From: Muribaculum sp.
Lineage (GTDB): Bacteria > Bacteroidota > Bacteroidia > Bacteroidales > Muribaculaceae
Assembly: GCA_009775095.1 (NCBI GenBank)
Contig: VSOZ01000004.1
Location: forward strand, 123,941-187,940
Direction: 5' to 3'
DNA length: 64,000 nt
The stretch's first letter is position 1. The number at the start of each line of letters is the position of its first letter. The position numbers were made by a program, and so were the translations under genes. Below are positions 55,092-63,904 of this stretch, in pieces. The notes beneath the pieces are model-generated. The model did no database searches. It worked only from the letters and a program-made list of their open reading frames with translations, and was not told the DNA's origin.

Positions 55092-55601
55092 TTAACGTCG
55101 AACCATATCTACAAAACGGTATGTCACACCTTTACGTGGGTCTGTCATTGAAGCGGAAGTTTCAGTGACGGCCCATTTTTTCATGTCGATCTCCGGCATA
55201 AAAGTGTCGGCATCGGGTACATCGACATCTATTTCGGTGAGATACAATCGGTCGGCCAAAGGCATGGCCTGACGGTAAATCTCGCCGCCGCCTATAATAA
55301 AAACCTCCTCCACGCCATCGCACATAGACAGAGCCTCGTCAAGCGACGATGCGGTCTCAATGCCGGAGGCCGCATAAGCAGCCTGACGTGTTATGACTAT
55401 GTTGCGCCGTCCGGGCAGAGGTCCGTTAGGAAATGATTCAAAAGTTTTGCGCCCCATTATGACCGGCTTCCCCATAGTAAGCCGTTTGAAGCGCTTTAGG
55501 TCATCGCTGATGTGATACAGCAAGTCGCCCCCGCGTCCTATGGCGCCGCCGGCGGCACAAGCTACAATTATCGATACTACAGAAGGTCCTTTTGTCATCA
55601 T
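55092..55601 (-). CDS. folA: Dihydrofolate reductase
   Basis: Reduces dihydrofolate to tetrahydrofolate with NADPH. The 169 residues contain VACAAGGAIGRGGDLLYHIS, the acidic residue in ISDDLKRFK, MGKPVIMGRKTFES and FIIGGGEIYRQAM (cofactor-binding Gly pair). Its start overlaps the thyA stop by 4 bp (ATGA), so the pair is co-translated. That makes sense because ThyA produces the dihydrofolate that FolA recycles. It is convergent with era, 6 bp apart. Confidence 0.96.
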   Translation of the reverse strand: MMTKGPSVVSIIVACAAGGAIGRGGDLLYHISDDLKRFKRLTMGKPVIMGRKTFESFPNGPLPGRRNIVITRQAAYAASGIETASSLDEALSMCDGVEEVFIIGGGEIYRQAMPLADRLYLTEIDVDVPDADTFMPEIDMKKWAVTETSASMTDPRKGVTYRFVDMVRR

Positions 55602-56392
55602 ACGGCTACAACAGCTTTAATATGAGGATGCGGATCGTAACCCTCAAGCGTAAAGTCTTCATAGTTGAAGTCAAATATCGACTTGACATCGGGGTTTATC
55701 TTCATGACAGGCAGGGAGCGAGGCTCACGCGCAAGTTGTGTATCGACCTGCTCGAAATGGTTGCTGTATATATGGGCGTCGCCGAGAGTATGCACGAAGT
55801 CACCCGCTTTCAGACCGGTCACCTGAGCCATCATCATAAGCAGCAACGCATAGGAAGCGATGTTGAACGGCACACCCAAAAATATGTCGGCAGAACGCTG
55901 ATATAACTGCAGGCTCAGTCGGCCGTCCGCCACATAAAACTGAAAGAACGCATGACATGGCGGCAGGTTCATGTTGGGAAGGTCGGCCACATTCCATGCA
56001 TTTACGATTATGCGTCGCGAGTCGGGGTTATTCATTATAGTGTCGACAGCTTCGGTTATCTGATCGATATGACCTCCGTTGTAGTCGGGCCACGAGCGCC
56101 ATTGATAGCCGTATATATGCCCGAGTGAGCCGTCAGGATCGGCCCATTCGTTCCATATTCTTACTCCGTGCTCCTGAAGGTAACGGACATTGGTGTCACC
56201 TTTCAAAAACCACAGCAACTCGTATATGATGGATTTAAGATGGAGTTTCTTTGTGGTGAGCAACGGGAATCCGTCCTCAAGATTAAACCGCATCTGGTAG
56301 CCGAACACGCTTCTTGTACCCGTGCCGGTACGGTCTCCTTTGTCGACGCCATGTTCACGCACATGACGCAACAGATCAAGATATTGCCTCAT
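55598..56392 (-). CDS. thyA: Thymidylate synthase
   Basis: Converts dUMP to dTMP using methylene-tetrahydrofolate. 264 residues, the classical short form. Motifs: RTGTGTRSVFGYQMRF, the catalytic Cys in PPCHAFFQFYV, QRSADIFLGVPFNIASYALL and the C-terminal GYDPHPHIKAVVAV. It overlaps folA downstream by 4 bp and the membrane ferredoxin gene upstream by 17 bp. Confidence 0.98.
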   Translation of the reverse strand: MRQYLDLLRHVREHGVDKGDRTGTGTRSVFGYQMRFNLEDGFPLLTTKKLHLKSIIYELLWFLKGDTNVRYLQEHGVRIWNEWADPDGSLGHIYGYQWRSWPDYNGGHIDQITEAVDTIMNNPDSRRIIVNAWNVADLPNMNLPPCHAFFQFYVADGRLSLQLYQRSADIFLGVPFNIASYALLLMMMAQVTGLKAGDFVHTLGDAHIYSNHFEQVDTQLAREPRSLPVMKINPDVKSIFDFNYEDFTLEGYDPHPHIKAVVAV

Positions 56393-57332
56393 TATCCTCT
56401 TTTTTTATTGTTTTCACTTGATTGTCAACACCGCCCACCGACGGAGCGGCAGCCCCGCCCGCGTCGGCCCTCGAAAGCCGCTGCATCAGCGGCCACGACA
56501 GCCGCTTGCGCGACGTGCGGTAAAATATGGCGTCATCCTTACATACCGATAGGCAGTTAAAACAGTTGACACACCGCGACCCGTCGACCACATGGTCATT
56601 GAGGTCTATGCATGATGCTTTGCACACATCCTCACACCGCCGGCAGTTGGTACAACGGTCAGTGTCTATATCTATGCGGCATAGCGCGTAACGACTCACA
56701 TAGCCGAGCACCGTACCCACCGGACACACCGTGTTACAGAACGTGCGCCCGAAAAACCATGCCGGAATACTTACCGCCAACATAGTAACCACCGATATTA
56801 TTATGCCGAACACCGATGCCCTTACAACAGCTATGTAATATACATCCCACCGGCCGGTCACAACACCCGTATATGCTATAAGGTTATTAATGGCGCCCCA
56901 CACCGGCTTAAGTATAGTTACCACAAACTTGCTGTAAATACAATAAGGTTCTATGACAACGGGTACTATGGCTATGCCGCCGGCTATACACGACAGCGTC
57001 ACCAATAGGAAAAACGACCGCAGGTCAAACGGGCGCGAGTAGCGGTAAGGCTTGCGTCTGACAGCCATGCCCAAATGAGCCACTCCGTCGAGCCAAGTAC
57101 CGAGCGGGCACACCGAAGAGCAATAAACACGGCCAAACAAAAAAGATACCGCCAGCCAAAACAGAAGTGAGGCCATAGAAAGCACCATCGCAGCCGGGAA
57201 CACCTGTATGCGACTTATCCATCCGAGCGGACGCAGAAATATGTCGCTATAGGCGATCCACAGCAGTGTTACCGCCACAAAAACAGCGGATGACACAATG
57301 ATGCGTATTATTTTCAATCGGTTTCGGCCCAT
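56376..57332 (-). CDS. NapH-like membrane polyferredoxin
   Basis: A ~318-residue inner-membrane iron-sulphur protein with about five membrane helices. Two CxxxCP motifs, YCSSVCPLGTWLDG and FCNTVCPVGTVLG, are typical of NapH/NosR/RdxA-type proteins. Two 4Fe-4S ferredoxin motifs follow, CTNCRRCEDVCKASC and CVNCFNCLSVC. It would pass electrons between the quinone pool or a membrane complex and a soluble partner. The Met at 57332 is chosen because the -7 box at 57353-57360 implies transcription begins after the longer frame start at 57365. The C-terminal ~40 residues look unstructured. The 17-bp overlap with thyA suggests co-transcription without an obvious functional link. Confidence 0.85.
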   Translation of the reverse strand: MGRNRLKIIRIIVSSAVFVAVTLLWIAYSDIFLRPLGWISRIQVFPAAMVLSMASLLFWLAVSFLFGRVYCSSVCPLGTWLDGVAHLGMAVRRKPYRYSRPFDLRSFFLLVTLSCIAGGIAIVPVVIEPYCIYSKFVVTILKPVWGAINNLIAYTGVVTGRWDVYYIAVVRASVFGIIISVVTMLAVSIPAWFFGRTFCNTVCPVGTVLGYVSRYALCRIDIDTDRCTNCRRCEDVCKASCIDLNDHVVDGSRCVNCFNCLSVCKDDAIFYRTSRKRLSWPLMQRLSRADAGGAAAPSVGGVDNQVKTIKKEDNEAIS

Positions 57333-57352
57333 GTCATTGAATTTGCGCGAAA

Positions 57353-57360
57353 CAAAGGTA
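57353..57360 (-). promoter_or_regulatory. -7 promoter box TACCTTTG for ferredoxin-thyA-folA
   Basis: Exact TAnnTTTG match on the minus strand 20 nt before the preferred start codon. Confidence 0.55.
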
Positions 57361-57389
57361 CACAAAAACCGCGAAACTAACCTAACCGC

Positions 57390-58802
57390 TTATTCAATTT
57401 CAGGATTATATTCAACAATATCGGCAATGCCGCTCCAACAGGCCGACGCCTCGTATGCCGATTTTGTACCGGCAGGCACATAAAGCACATTGACCTCGGG
57501 CATTACCTCCAGAACAGGAGGTACATCCCAGCTGACGTACAGATCAACAACCTTGCACCGATTAAAAGCATCATGCGAGATATCCGACAGACCGTAAGGA
57601 AGATACAGATTGTTGATGCGGCTACCGGTGTCGAACACATAATTGCCTATAGACTTAAGTCTCGATTCCGGACCGATAACTATATCGACGAGGTTGAGGC
57701 AACCCTTGAAAGCACCATCCATGACTGTTATGACATCCTCGGGAATTTCGATACGCACCACCCCCCTGCAATTGCGGAAACAATAAGACCCTATGGTCTC
57801 GGTATTGCCGGGTATCCTCAACGATACGATATTGGCAGCCCCGTCAAAGTAATTCTCCGGCAATGTTGCATAATCGACCGTCGCGATTGGTTCAGGCATG
57901 TCTATCGACAGTTCCGGTTCATACGGCTTGTCACCCGGCACAACAGATGCATTCCATAAGTCCAACTCCAGCGGATAATGCTGCGACACAGCACCGGACT
58001 TAAACAACCGCTTCCCGAGCACATATAGGTCAAGGGCATTGATACGGCCCACCAGCTCAAGCGACCTTATATTCCCGATATTATCCTCATTATCACCAAG
58101 CAGTACATACAATTGGCCGGCACCGCTGGTGACTATAACGGTATTCTCTGAAAATTTTGCGGGCTGCTGACGCAGACTTATCGTGCGACACTTGACTCCG
58201 TCAACATAAATATCGGCAAAAGCCACTCGGCCCAATCCACCATTGGCGTCGACGTTCAACGACAGAGCATATCCGCTCTCTTTCTTCACCAGCTCATGCT
58301 TAATCCACTTTACTGTAGAAAACTTAAGCCGACACGTAGGCACGCCGTTAGTCTCCAATTCTATTTCCACCGATTCTCCGGCGCTGTCAAACACATATTC
58401 ATCACGCGAAGTCGTGACATACCCGACCGGCGACTGGCTGACCTTAACCGAAAAGCGGGCATCACCTACTCCTACGGTCACCAATGCCTCACGTATCTTT
58501 GAGTCGTCAGACCTGTCGCATCTTACCGTAACGCATCCGCGCCCTTGTTCCATATAACTATCCGTAATAATCCACTGATTGCCCTCACTGTTATTGTAAA
58601 CAACCGACACTACAGGCTCCAAGTCTTCCAAAGCGGAAAAATAAAGATTGACCTCTCCACCCTCCGAATTAAACAACAAGCCCTCCTTTACAGCCGCTTC
58701 ACTCTCCGGAGCCAACTCCAAATGTATACCGGAGTCCTTGTCACAAGACACAACCATAGCCGTAATGACAACAAATATACACCTGATAAATGACATCTTC
58801 AT
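57390..58802 (-). CDS. BACON-domain and leucine-rich-repeat surface lipoprotein
   Basis: 470 residues. The lipoprotein signal ends AMVVSC (Cys20), followed by DKDSG, an acidic tract that favours surface export. Two BACON-like all-beta domains lie at about 55-130 and 135-225 (ARFSVKVSQSP and CRTISLRQQPA are their typical last strands). After a linker domain comes a BspA-type LRR_5 region at about 320-425 (IVSLRIPGNTETIGSYCFRN, RIEIPEDVITVMDGAFKGC, IGNYVFDTGSRINNLYLP). Such proteins bind glycans, mucus or host proteins. It lies 38 bp after the MACPF gene on the same strand; base composition is nearer the chromosome than to the AT-rich genes upstream. Confidence 0.82.
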   Translation of the reverse strand: MKMSFIRCIFVVITAMVVSCDKDSGIHLELAPESEAAVKEGLLFNSEGGEVNLYFSALEDLEPVVSVVYNNSEGNQWIITDSYMEQGRGCVTVRCDRSDDSKIREALVTVGVGDARFSVKVSQSPVGYVTTSRDEYVFDSAGESVEIELETNGVPTCRLKFSTVKWIKHELVKKESGYALSLNVDANGGLGRVAFADIYVDGVKCRTISLRQQPAKFSENTVIVTSGAGQLYVLLGDNEDNIGNIRSLELVGRINALDLYVLGKRLFKSGAVSQHYPLELDLWNASVVPGDKPYEPELSIDMPEPIATVDYATLPENYFDGAANIVSLRIPGNTETIGSYCFRNCRGVVRIEIPEDVITVMDGAFKGCLNLVDIVIGPESRLKSIGNYVFDTGSRINNLYLPYGLSDISHDAFNRCKVVDLYVSWDVPPVLEVMPEVNVLYVPAGTKSAYEASACWSGIADIVEYNPEIE

Positions 58803-58840
58803 AATTAATAGATTTTTAGTTTACATTATCTATAACTTAA

Positions 58841-60511
58841 TCAAAGACCTATTATTGTATAATAGTTTGCCAAAGTAGCCACTGCAATTTTCTTTTCAGG
58901 CAAATTCTCAACCCAATCCCTTATACCATAATCGTCCAAGACTGCATCTTCATCCCATTCAGAAATATAATATGAGAACGCTATTTTAGCTTCCGGCATA
59001 TAAATATAAACCATATTATTATCTGCCAGCCATCGATAAGCTTTTGTTTCATCAAATTTATCCATGCGTATGCATACGGGATTACGTTCTCTCGGATCGA
59101 GATAGGTACTAACGTTCTGCACACACCTTATACCATTAAAATATTTTCGTTTCTGCAAAGCAATATCCATTACACTTGACAAATACACCTGATTGTCAGA
59201 ATTTTGCTGTAATTGTGCATCAGACAAAGAGCTATAAGCGCCATTACTCAGTACAATCTTGTCGCCCTGACGAGTGTTAAGCACAGGTGCTATTTCATAC
59301 AGTCGCTGACCGTTTGAAGACCGAGCATATACGCGTACCACTTCAATATATGGTTCATTAAAACGATAAAGTGGTTCTAAATAGTCCTCAGTCGTGTCAT
59401 CGAATCTATTCTGAAAATTTTTCTCCAATACAAATGCGGATATCGGCATCAGTCCTTCATCAGCGATATCAATTATTGTATGTTTATCCTCGTCTGATAA
59501 AGATTTAAGCCACGATGTTAAGTCTACAGACAGTTTGTCAATCTCAACCGGTCCAACTACTGCATTATTTATATTGTCACCACCATAAGTGCGTACTTGA
59601 ACAAGTACATCTTTCAAACTGGACTGATTTGTTGACACCGAACCATTATTCAGCTTAAATTTCAAAGAAGCTGAAACATCATTATCCTTCTCCCACTCAA
59701 ATGACGCATCTATAGTATCTCTTAAATCTCTTTCATGCAAATGATAAGAGGCTCCGGTTTTAGACTTTCCAGCATATAAAGCCATTGCTTTTCCGCCGGT
59801 ATCATATCCAATTAAGACATACGGACCATATTGATTGATTATATCGCCGATTGTTGAACAATATAGCGCATCTTTAAATTCATTGGTAAGGCATTGACGA
59901 GCATATAATCTGCGACTACTGCTTGTGCTTTCCAGTCTGAACTGACGGTCTCTGACAATTATATTCAGCTCTCCATAAACCGACTGTTCTGACGAAGTAT
60001 ATGCTGTCTTAAATATTTCTGTCGTAGTATTTTTTCTACCAATCGTAAAAAGCATCAAATTCAATCTAAAGCCACTTGATATAGTCCTGACAACGGATGC
60101 ACTGTCGGCAAATTTATAAAAATCGGAGTATGTACATATTTTTTCATTTTGCTGCTTTAGACTATGTGCCATTATTCGATTCGCACCGGTCTCTCTAACC
60201 TTATCAAGGTCAATTATCGGAAATACCACATTATTAAAATCTCCGATTATTCCATTCCCTGCTTTATACGATTTACCAAGCAGTATATCGCTATTACCTA
60301 TAATAGGACTACTTGTTGCTCGACTTTTTGATGCATATATCTCATTCAATCTATTTACATCAGGCATTGATAATGAACGGGGAAGCAACTCCTTATCATC
60401 CGTTGCTGTTCCTGCCGAAATAAGGCTATCCAACGAATCAGTCAAATTGTCTTGACATCCGAAACAGAGCATTATGCATGCCACCACAGTTATTATATAA
60501 CGCTTTTTCAT
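58841..60511 (-). CDS. MACPF (perforin-fold) domain lipoprotein
   Basis: 556 residues with a lipoprotein signal ending CFGC (Cys19), then QDN. An opening SDILLGKSYKAGNGIIGDF resembles Bacteroidales MACPF proteins. The MACPF signature appears as QYGPYVLIGYDTGGK (about 227-241; classical form Y-G-T-H-x(n)-GG). Alternating polar segments before and after it (about 170-200, 260-310) could be the two membrane-inserting hairpins. The C-terminal ~200 residues form another domain, likely for targeting. Known relatives include the BSAP antimicrobial toxins of Bacteroides and the BT_3439-type proteins. Four bp upstream ends the aerolysin-like gene. AT-rich coding. Pore formation is inferred from the family. 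Confidence 0.8.
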   Translation of the reverse strand: MKKRYIITVVACIMLCFGCQDNLTDSLDSLISAGTATDDKELLPRSLSMPDVNRLNEIYASKSRATSSPIIGNSDILLGKSYKAGNGIIGDFNNVVFPIIDLDKVRETGANRIMAHSLKQQNEKICTYSDFYKFADSASVVRTISSGFRLNLMLFTIGRKNTTTEIFKTAYTSSEQSVYGELNIIVRDRQFRLESTSSSRRLYARQCLTNEFKDALYCSTIGDIINQYGPYVLIGYDTGGKAMALYAGKSKTGASYHLHERDLRDTIDASFEWEKDNDVSASLKFKLNNGSVSTNQSSLKDVLVQVRTYGGDNINNAVVGPVEIDKLSVDLTSWLKSLSDEDKHTIIDIADEGLMPISAFVLEKNFQNRFDDTTEDYLEPLYRFNEPYIEVVRVYARSSNGQRLYEIAPVLNTRQGDKIVLSNGAYSSLSDAQLQQNSDNQVYLSSVMDIALQKRKYFNGIRCVQNVSTYLDPRERNPVCIRMDKFDETKAYRWLADNNMVYIYMPEAKIAFSYYISEWDEDAVLDDYGIRDWVENLPEKKIAVATLANYYTIIGL

Positions 60512-60515
60512 ATTG

Positions 60516-61913
60516 TCAGGGCTTTACTACATCAACAAAATCATCTTCACCGGGCAATATCTCAAATTTACCTTTGTCGGGAATAATAATTGGTATATCT
60601 GTTCCTCCACCCATGCTGGTAAATGTTGGATCGTCATATTTCGGCTTTACTTCGCGGGGATCCTCAAATACAACACCTGACCATGTTCCTGAAATTTTAA
60701 CCTCGCGGGTATCTCCACTTGAAGTTTTAAGATATGCCGTTGCCACAAAATCGATTGAGACATTATAAGTTACAAAATGAGCCAGAACTTTAATATTATG
60801 CCGTGCAGGACAATTTAGTTTAAGAGTATACTTAACCTGTCGGCTTGTATTATATGGTTCTGCAGTTTGAAACGGAACTTGAATATGCTCCCTATCGCTA
60901 TCAGTACCCGGAAGCATCACATGGTTGGCGGTAACCCATGGAGTTATCACATTACTATCCTTAATATTTACTTTTAACGTATTATTATATGTATTGAAAT
61001 AAGAACGCTCCGATACTGTGAAATTGAAATTAACGTCTACTTCTTTTTCTTGGGTTGAAATATTCTGTCCTGTTCCATAACACGATTTAGTCATTGGAGT
61101 TGTGCGAGCTGACTCCATGTCATATTCTATCGACGATATTGTAAATTTATCACACGGCGTAATTAAAAATTCTTGTTGTGCTTTGCCTGAAACAGGTTTT
61201 GCGAATCCCAACTTATCATTTGCAATAGCTTCTAGTACATAGTAAAATATTGACCATGAATTATTAGGATCAGCTTGTCCTAAATAAGAGTTATTCTGTA
61301 TCGCAAAATATCCTTTATAAGTTGGTGATGCATGAAGATCCCAACCGGCAAAATCAAATAATTTACTATTATCTTTTTGTGACATTAGAATTTTTGTATT
61401 AGGTGTTTGGCTCCAATGGCCTATGGTAAGCGGAGTATTGGCTAAATTGGAATAGATCAAATAAGGTATTCCGGTTGTCGCAGGAAGAACTTTAATATAA
61501 AATTTACTTGAAGGATTAGTTGAATATGACGAAAGTGTAACTTCCTCTCCTTTACCGATACATGACAAATATTTTCTGGAAGCAGTTGAACCGGATGCCA
61601 CACCCCTGACGCTAATCGTAACCGGCAACTCTCTAATAGCATAGATATTGGACGAAAACCACTGATCGGGATTATAACTGCTCAGTGGGGATTTAATCTT
61701 TTTAGGCGTCAATTGCTCAAGAATGTCTTTCATCTGCAACATATCTTCCGGCACTCGCGCCTCAACCAATGAATCGCCTACAACATCAAGCTCATTCACG
61801 CTACGACTTTGCGATGTTATAGATTGTGCATCCACAAACAGATTTTCCGCTTCGTTACCACACGACATGGCAAAAATCGCTAATAAAGCGACACATAACA
61901 TTTTACTTTTCAT
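60516..61913 (-). CDS. Lipoprotein with beta-trefoil-like and aerolysin-like regions
   Basis: 465 residues; signal ending IFAMSC (Cys18) and then GNEAEN. Residues about 100-255 show repeated short beta units with aromatic/hydrophobic spacing (KYLSCIGKGEEVTLSSY, FYIKVLPATTG, YFAIQNNSYLG), like a beta-trefoil lectin. Residues about 290-420 alternate polar and hydrophobic residues (VDVNFNFTVSERSYF), continue VKYTLKLNCPARHNIKVLAH and close with VKISGTWSGVVFED. That order (amphipathic strands, a bridging strand set after P-x-R-x-x-I-x-V, then G-x-[YW]-x-G-V) is what aerolysin/ETX-MTX2 pore formers show. This is pattern recognition, not a database match. Next to the MACPF gene it may be its partner, receptor or protector. 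Confidence 0.5.
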   Translation of the reverse strand: MKSKMLCVALLAIFAMSCGNEAENLFVDAQSITSQSRSVNELDVVGDSLVEARVPEDMLQMKDILEQLTPKKIKSPLSSYNPDQWFSSNIYAIRELPVTISVRGVASGSTASRKYLSCIGKGEEVTLSSYSTNPSSKFYIKVLPATTGIPYLIYSNLANTPLTIGHWSQTPNTKILMSQKDNSKLFDFAGWDLHASPTYKGYFAIQNNSYLGQADPNNSWSIFYYVLEAIANDKLGFAKPVSGKAQQEFLITPCDKFTISSIEYDMESARTTPMTKSCYGTGQNISTQEKEVDVNFNFTVSERSYFNTYNNTLKVNIKDSNVITPWVTANHVMLPGTDSDREHIQVPFQTAEPYNTSRQVKYTLKLNCPARHNIKVLAHFVTYNVSIDFVATAYLKTSSGDTREVKISGTWSGVVFEDPREVKPKYDDPTFTSMGGGTDIPIIIPDKGKFEILPGEDDFVDVVKP

Positions 61914-61979
61914 AATAATTAGCCTTAATTAAATCGGATGTTTAACAACGTACAGTTTATATTATTTCAAACTCGAAAT

Positions 61980-62330
61980 TTATTTTACATCTAAATATCC
62001 TATAGCATACCAATCACAGCCATTAATGCATACAGTATAATTTCCGTTTATCACAACCGGGAAAGTCGTATTCAATACTGAAGAATAATCCACAACGTTT
62101 CCGGCATCATCTAGCAAAAATACTTCTCCACTAATTGCTTCATTCCCCAAAACATTTATAGAAAGTGTTTCTTCATCATAAAAGACTTCTATAGGAAGCC
62201 TCATAGATATACGTTCAATTTGTTTATCCGAACTTTGTCCTTTTCTATGAAAATTCATAAATACGGATGTCTTGTTCGCGGTAGCTGAAAATGCAATAAG
62301 CATCGCTACTCCCATAAATAATTTTTTCAT
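61980..62330 (-). CDS. Small secreted beta-sandwich protein (DUF3244-like)
   Basis: 116 residues with a Sec signal (MKKLFMGVAMLIAFSATA) and no lipobox. The mature part reads IEVFYDEETLSINVLGNEAI, then VFLLDDAGNVVDYSSV and NGNYTVCINGCDWYAIGYL. This resembles the short Bacteroidales DUF3244 family, single small beta-sandwich domains. Two Cys near the end may form a disulphide. Function unknown. It lies between the truncated regulator gene and the aerolysin-like gene, 66 bp before the latter, all on the minus strand, so it is probably part of the same transcript. Confidence 0.65.
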   Translation of the reverse strand: MKKLFMGVAMLIAFSATANKTSVFMNFHRKGQSSDKQIERISMRLPIEVFYDEETLSINVLGNEAISGEVFLLDDAGNVVDYSSVLNTTFPVVINGNYTVCINGCDWYAIGYLDVK

Positions 62331-62507
62331 TGTATAAATATTTATATGTTTTAAATCACCGTGAAGTTAAATCATATAAAGTTTCCGTACAATAGAAAAA
62401 GTTTAACGTCACCCCAAATTAAATCCCTATACAACAACACATTACACTACTCCTACTGCTTATTTTTGGATCAGGACTAGATAAAGTTTAACAGCTGCAC
62501 ATAATAA

Positions 62508-63902
62508 TCATAGTTTTTTCATCAACTTACGTATATAAATACCTATATTCGTTTCATGTTCATTTATTCCCAATTTTTTCCGAATATCGCTACTAATATT
62601 ATAATGCCTTTTTAGCTGAATATATTCTCCTACTTCTTTACCTCTCAATCCTATCGCATACAAACACAAATAATTTATCTCAAATTCAGTCAATCCATGC
62701 TCCTCCAAATATTCCATAAATTTCGGATGAGATGCTTTAAATGCAAGTCTGGTCGAATCCATAAACTTAGCCTTATCCTGAACAATTCGGTCAATCCACT
62801 TCCCATACGGTTTTGCATAAGTATCATTTTCTGATATTTCCTTTGCTAATAAAGCGTTAAGCATTTCAATCCTTTCTCTAATTGTATTCTCAACCGGTAT
62901 TGATAGTTCTTTCTGATTAAATAACAGCATTTTCAGATTGGCACTTTCACTTTCCAAATCATATATTCTTAATCGCAAACTTTCAGTAATTAATGCCTGT
63001 TGCCCTAACTCTATTTCAGTACTACGCTTTTCAAAATCCAATTTCTTATTCTCTTGATTCAAGTTGTCTCGTTCAACCTTCAATTCTCTTTTCTCCTTTT
63101 CAGCCATAATCCTTTTAGCTTGGCTTAAACGGTAATGATAGTATATCCAAATTATTATAGCGACGAGGGCTACAAAGCAGCAGATACTAATCCATACTAT
63201 TTTATCTTTTTCTCTAATCTCGTTTAGAGTCAACATTTCTAATGTATGCTTGTCTTCTGCAAATAATAAATCCTGAGAGAATATTTTTTCATGAGAAATT
63301 TCCAACTCATGCGAATAATCCTTATAAGCATCTAAAGCTCCAAAATAATCTCCTACACTTTCCAAAATATCGCTTTTTACTAATAGGTATTTTAGTGATT
63401 CAGCCACACCACTCCTCGTATCAATCGTATTCAAATAATCTAAGGCTACTTTATTCTCTCCGATTTTATAATATCCATTCGCAATATCAATCTTCGCTTC
63501 ATCTGATAAATTAGTGTAATCTAATTCTCTTAATAAATTTGAGATTTCCTTATCCGATCCAAAAGCAATCACATATGACAGTATTTGATTGGCTAAAAGC
63601 TCATAACCCTCGGGGTAAATTTCAATCACTTTATTACAAATATCAATCAAACTATCAGCCTTCAACTTATTATCTAATATAATATATCCATCTAACGCTT
63701 TTGCCAAACAACGTATTTTTTGTTTATTCTTCCGCAAAGAGCCGAATAAATCCGCTGCCATCAAATTATTATCTATAAATGCTTCAGTCCTATATAATTT
63801 ATAAAATAACGCCCCCTGAGCAACCATTAAACGAGCTAAGACTAATGTATCACTGGCATTATTCTTAAATTCCCAAGCATTAATAAATGACTTCATAGCC
63901 AA
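62508..63902 (-). CDS. TPR-membrane-HTH regulator, probably 5'-truncated
   Basis: TPR-like helices fill residues ~1-215 (periplasmic side expected), then one membrane helix at about 235-257 (WISICCFVALVAIIIWIYY), a coiled coil at about 258-330, and a cytoplasmic C-terminal region with an HTH of LuxR-like order at about 405-464 (GLTEFEINYLCLYAIGLRGK, YNISSDIRKKLG). This is a Bacteroidales regulator family in which the N-terminus normally carries a signal peptide. Here the frame opens abruptly after an in-frame TGA with only TTG/ATG starts (ATG at 63896) and no signal sequence, so the true 5' end looks lost. It may regulate the toxin-like genes downstream. Confidence 0.65.
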   Translation of the reverse strand: MAMKSFINAWEFKNNASDTLVLARLMVAQGALFYKLYRTEAFIDNNLMAADLFGSLRKNKQKIRCLAKALDGYIILDNKLKADSLIDICNKVIEIYPEGYELLANQILSYVIAFGSDKEISNLLRELDYTNLSDEAKIDIANGYYKIGENKVALDYLNTIDTRSGVAESLKYLLVKSDILESVGDYFGALDAYKDYSHELEISHEKIFSQDLLFAEDKHTLEMLTLNEIREKDKIVWISICCFVALVAIIIWIYYHYRLSQAKRIMAEKEKRELKVERDNLNQENKKLDFEKRSTEIELGQQALITESLRLRIYDLESESANLKMLLFNQKELSIPVENTIRERIEMLNALLAKEISENDTYAKPYGKWIDRIVQDKAKFMDSTRLAFKASHPKFMEYLEEHGLTEFEINYLCLYAIGLRGKEVGEYIQLKRHYNISSDIRKKLGINEHETNIGIYIRKLMKKL

Positions 63903-63904
63903 AT

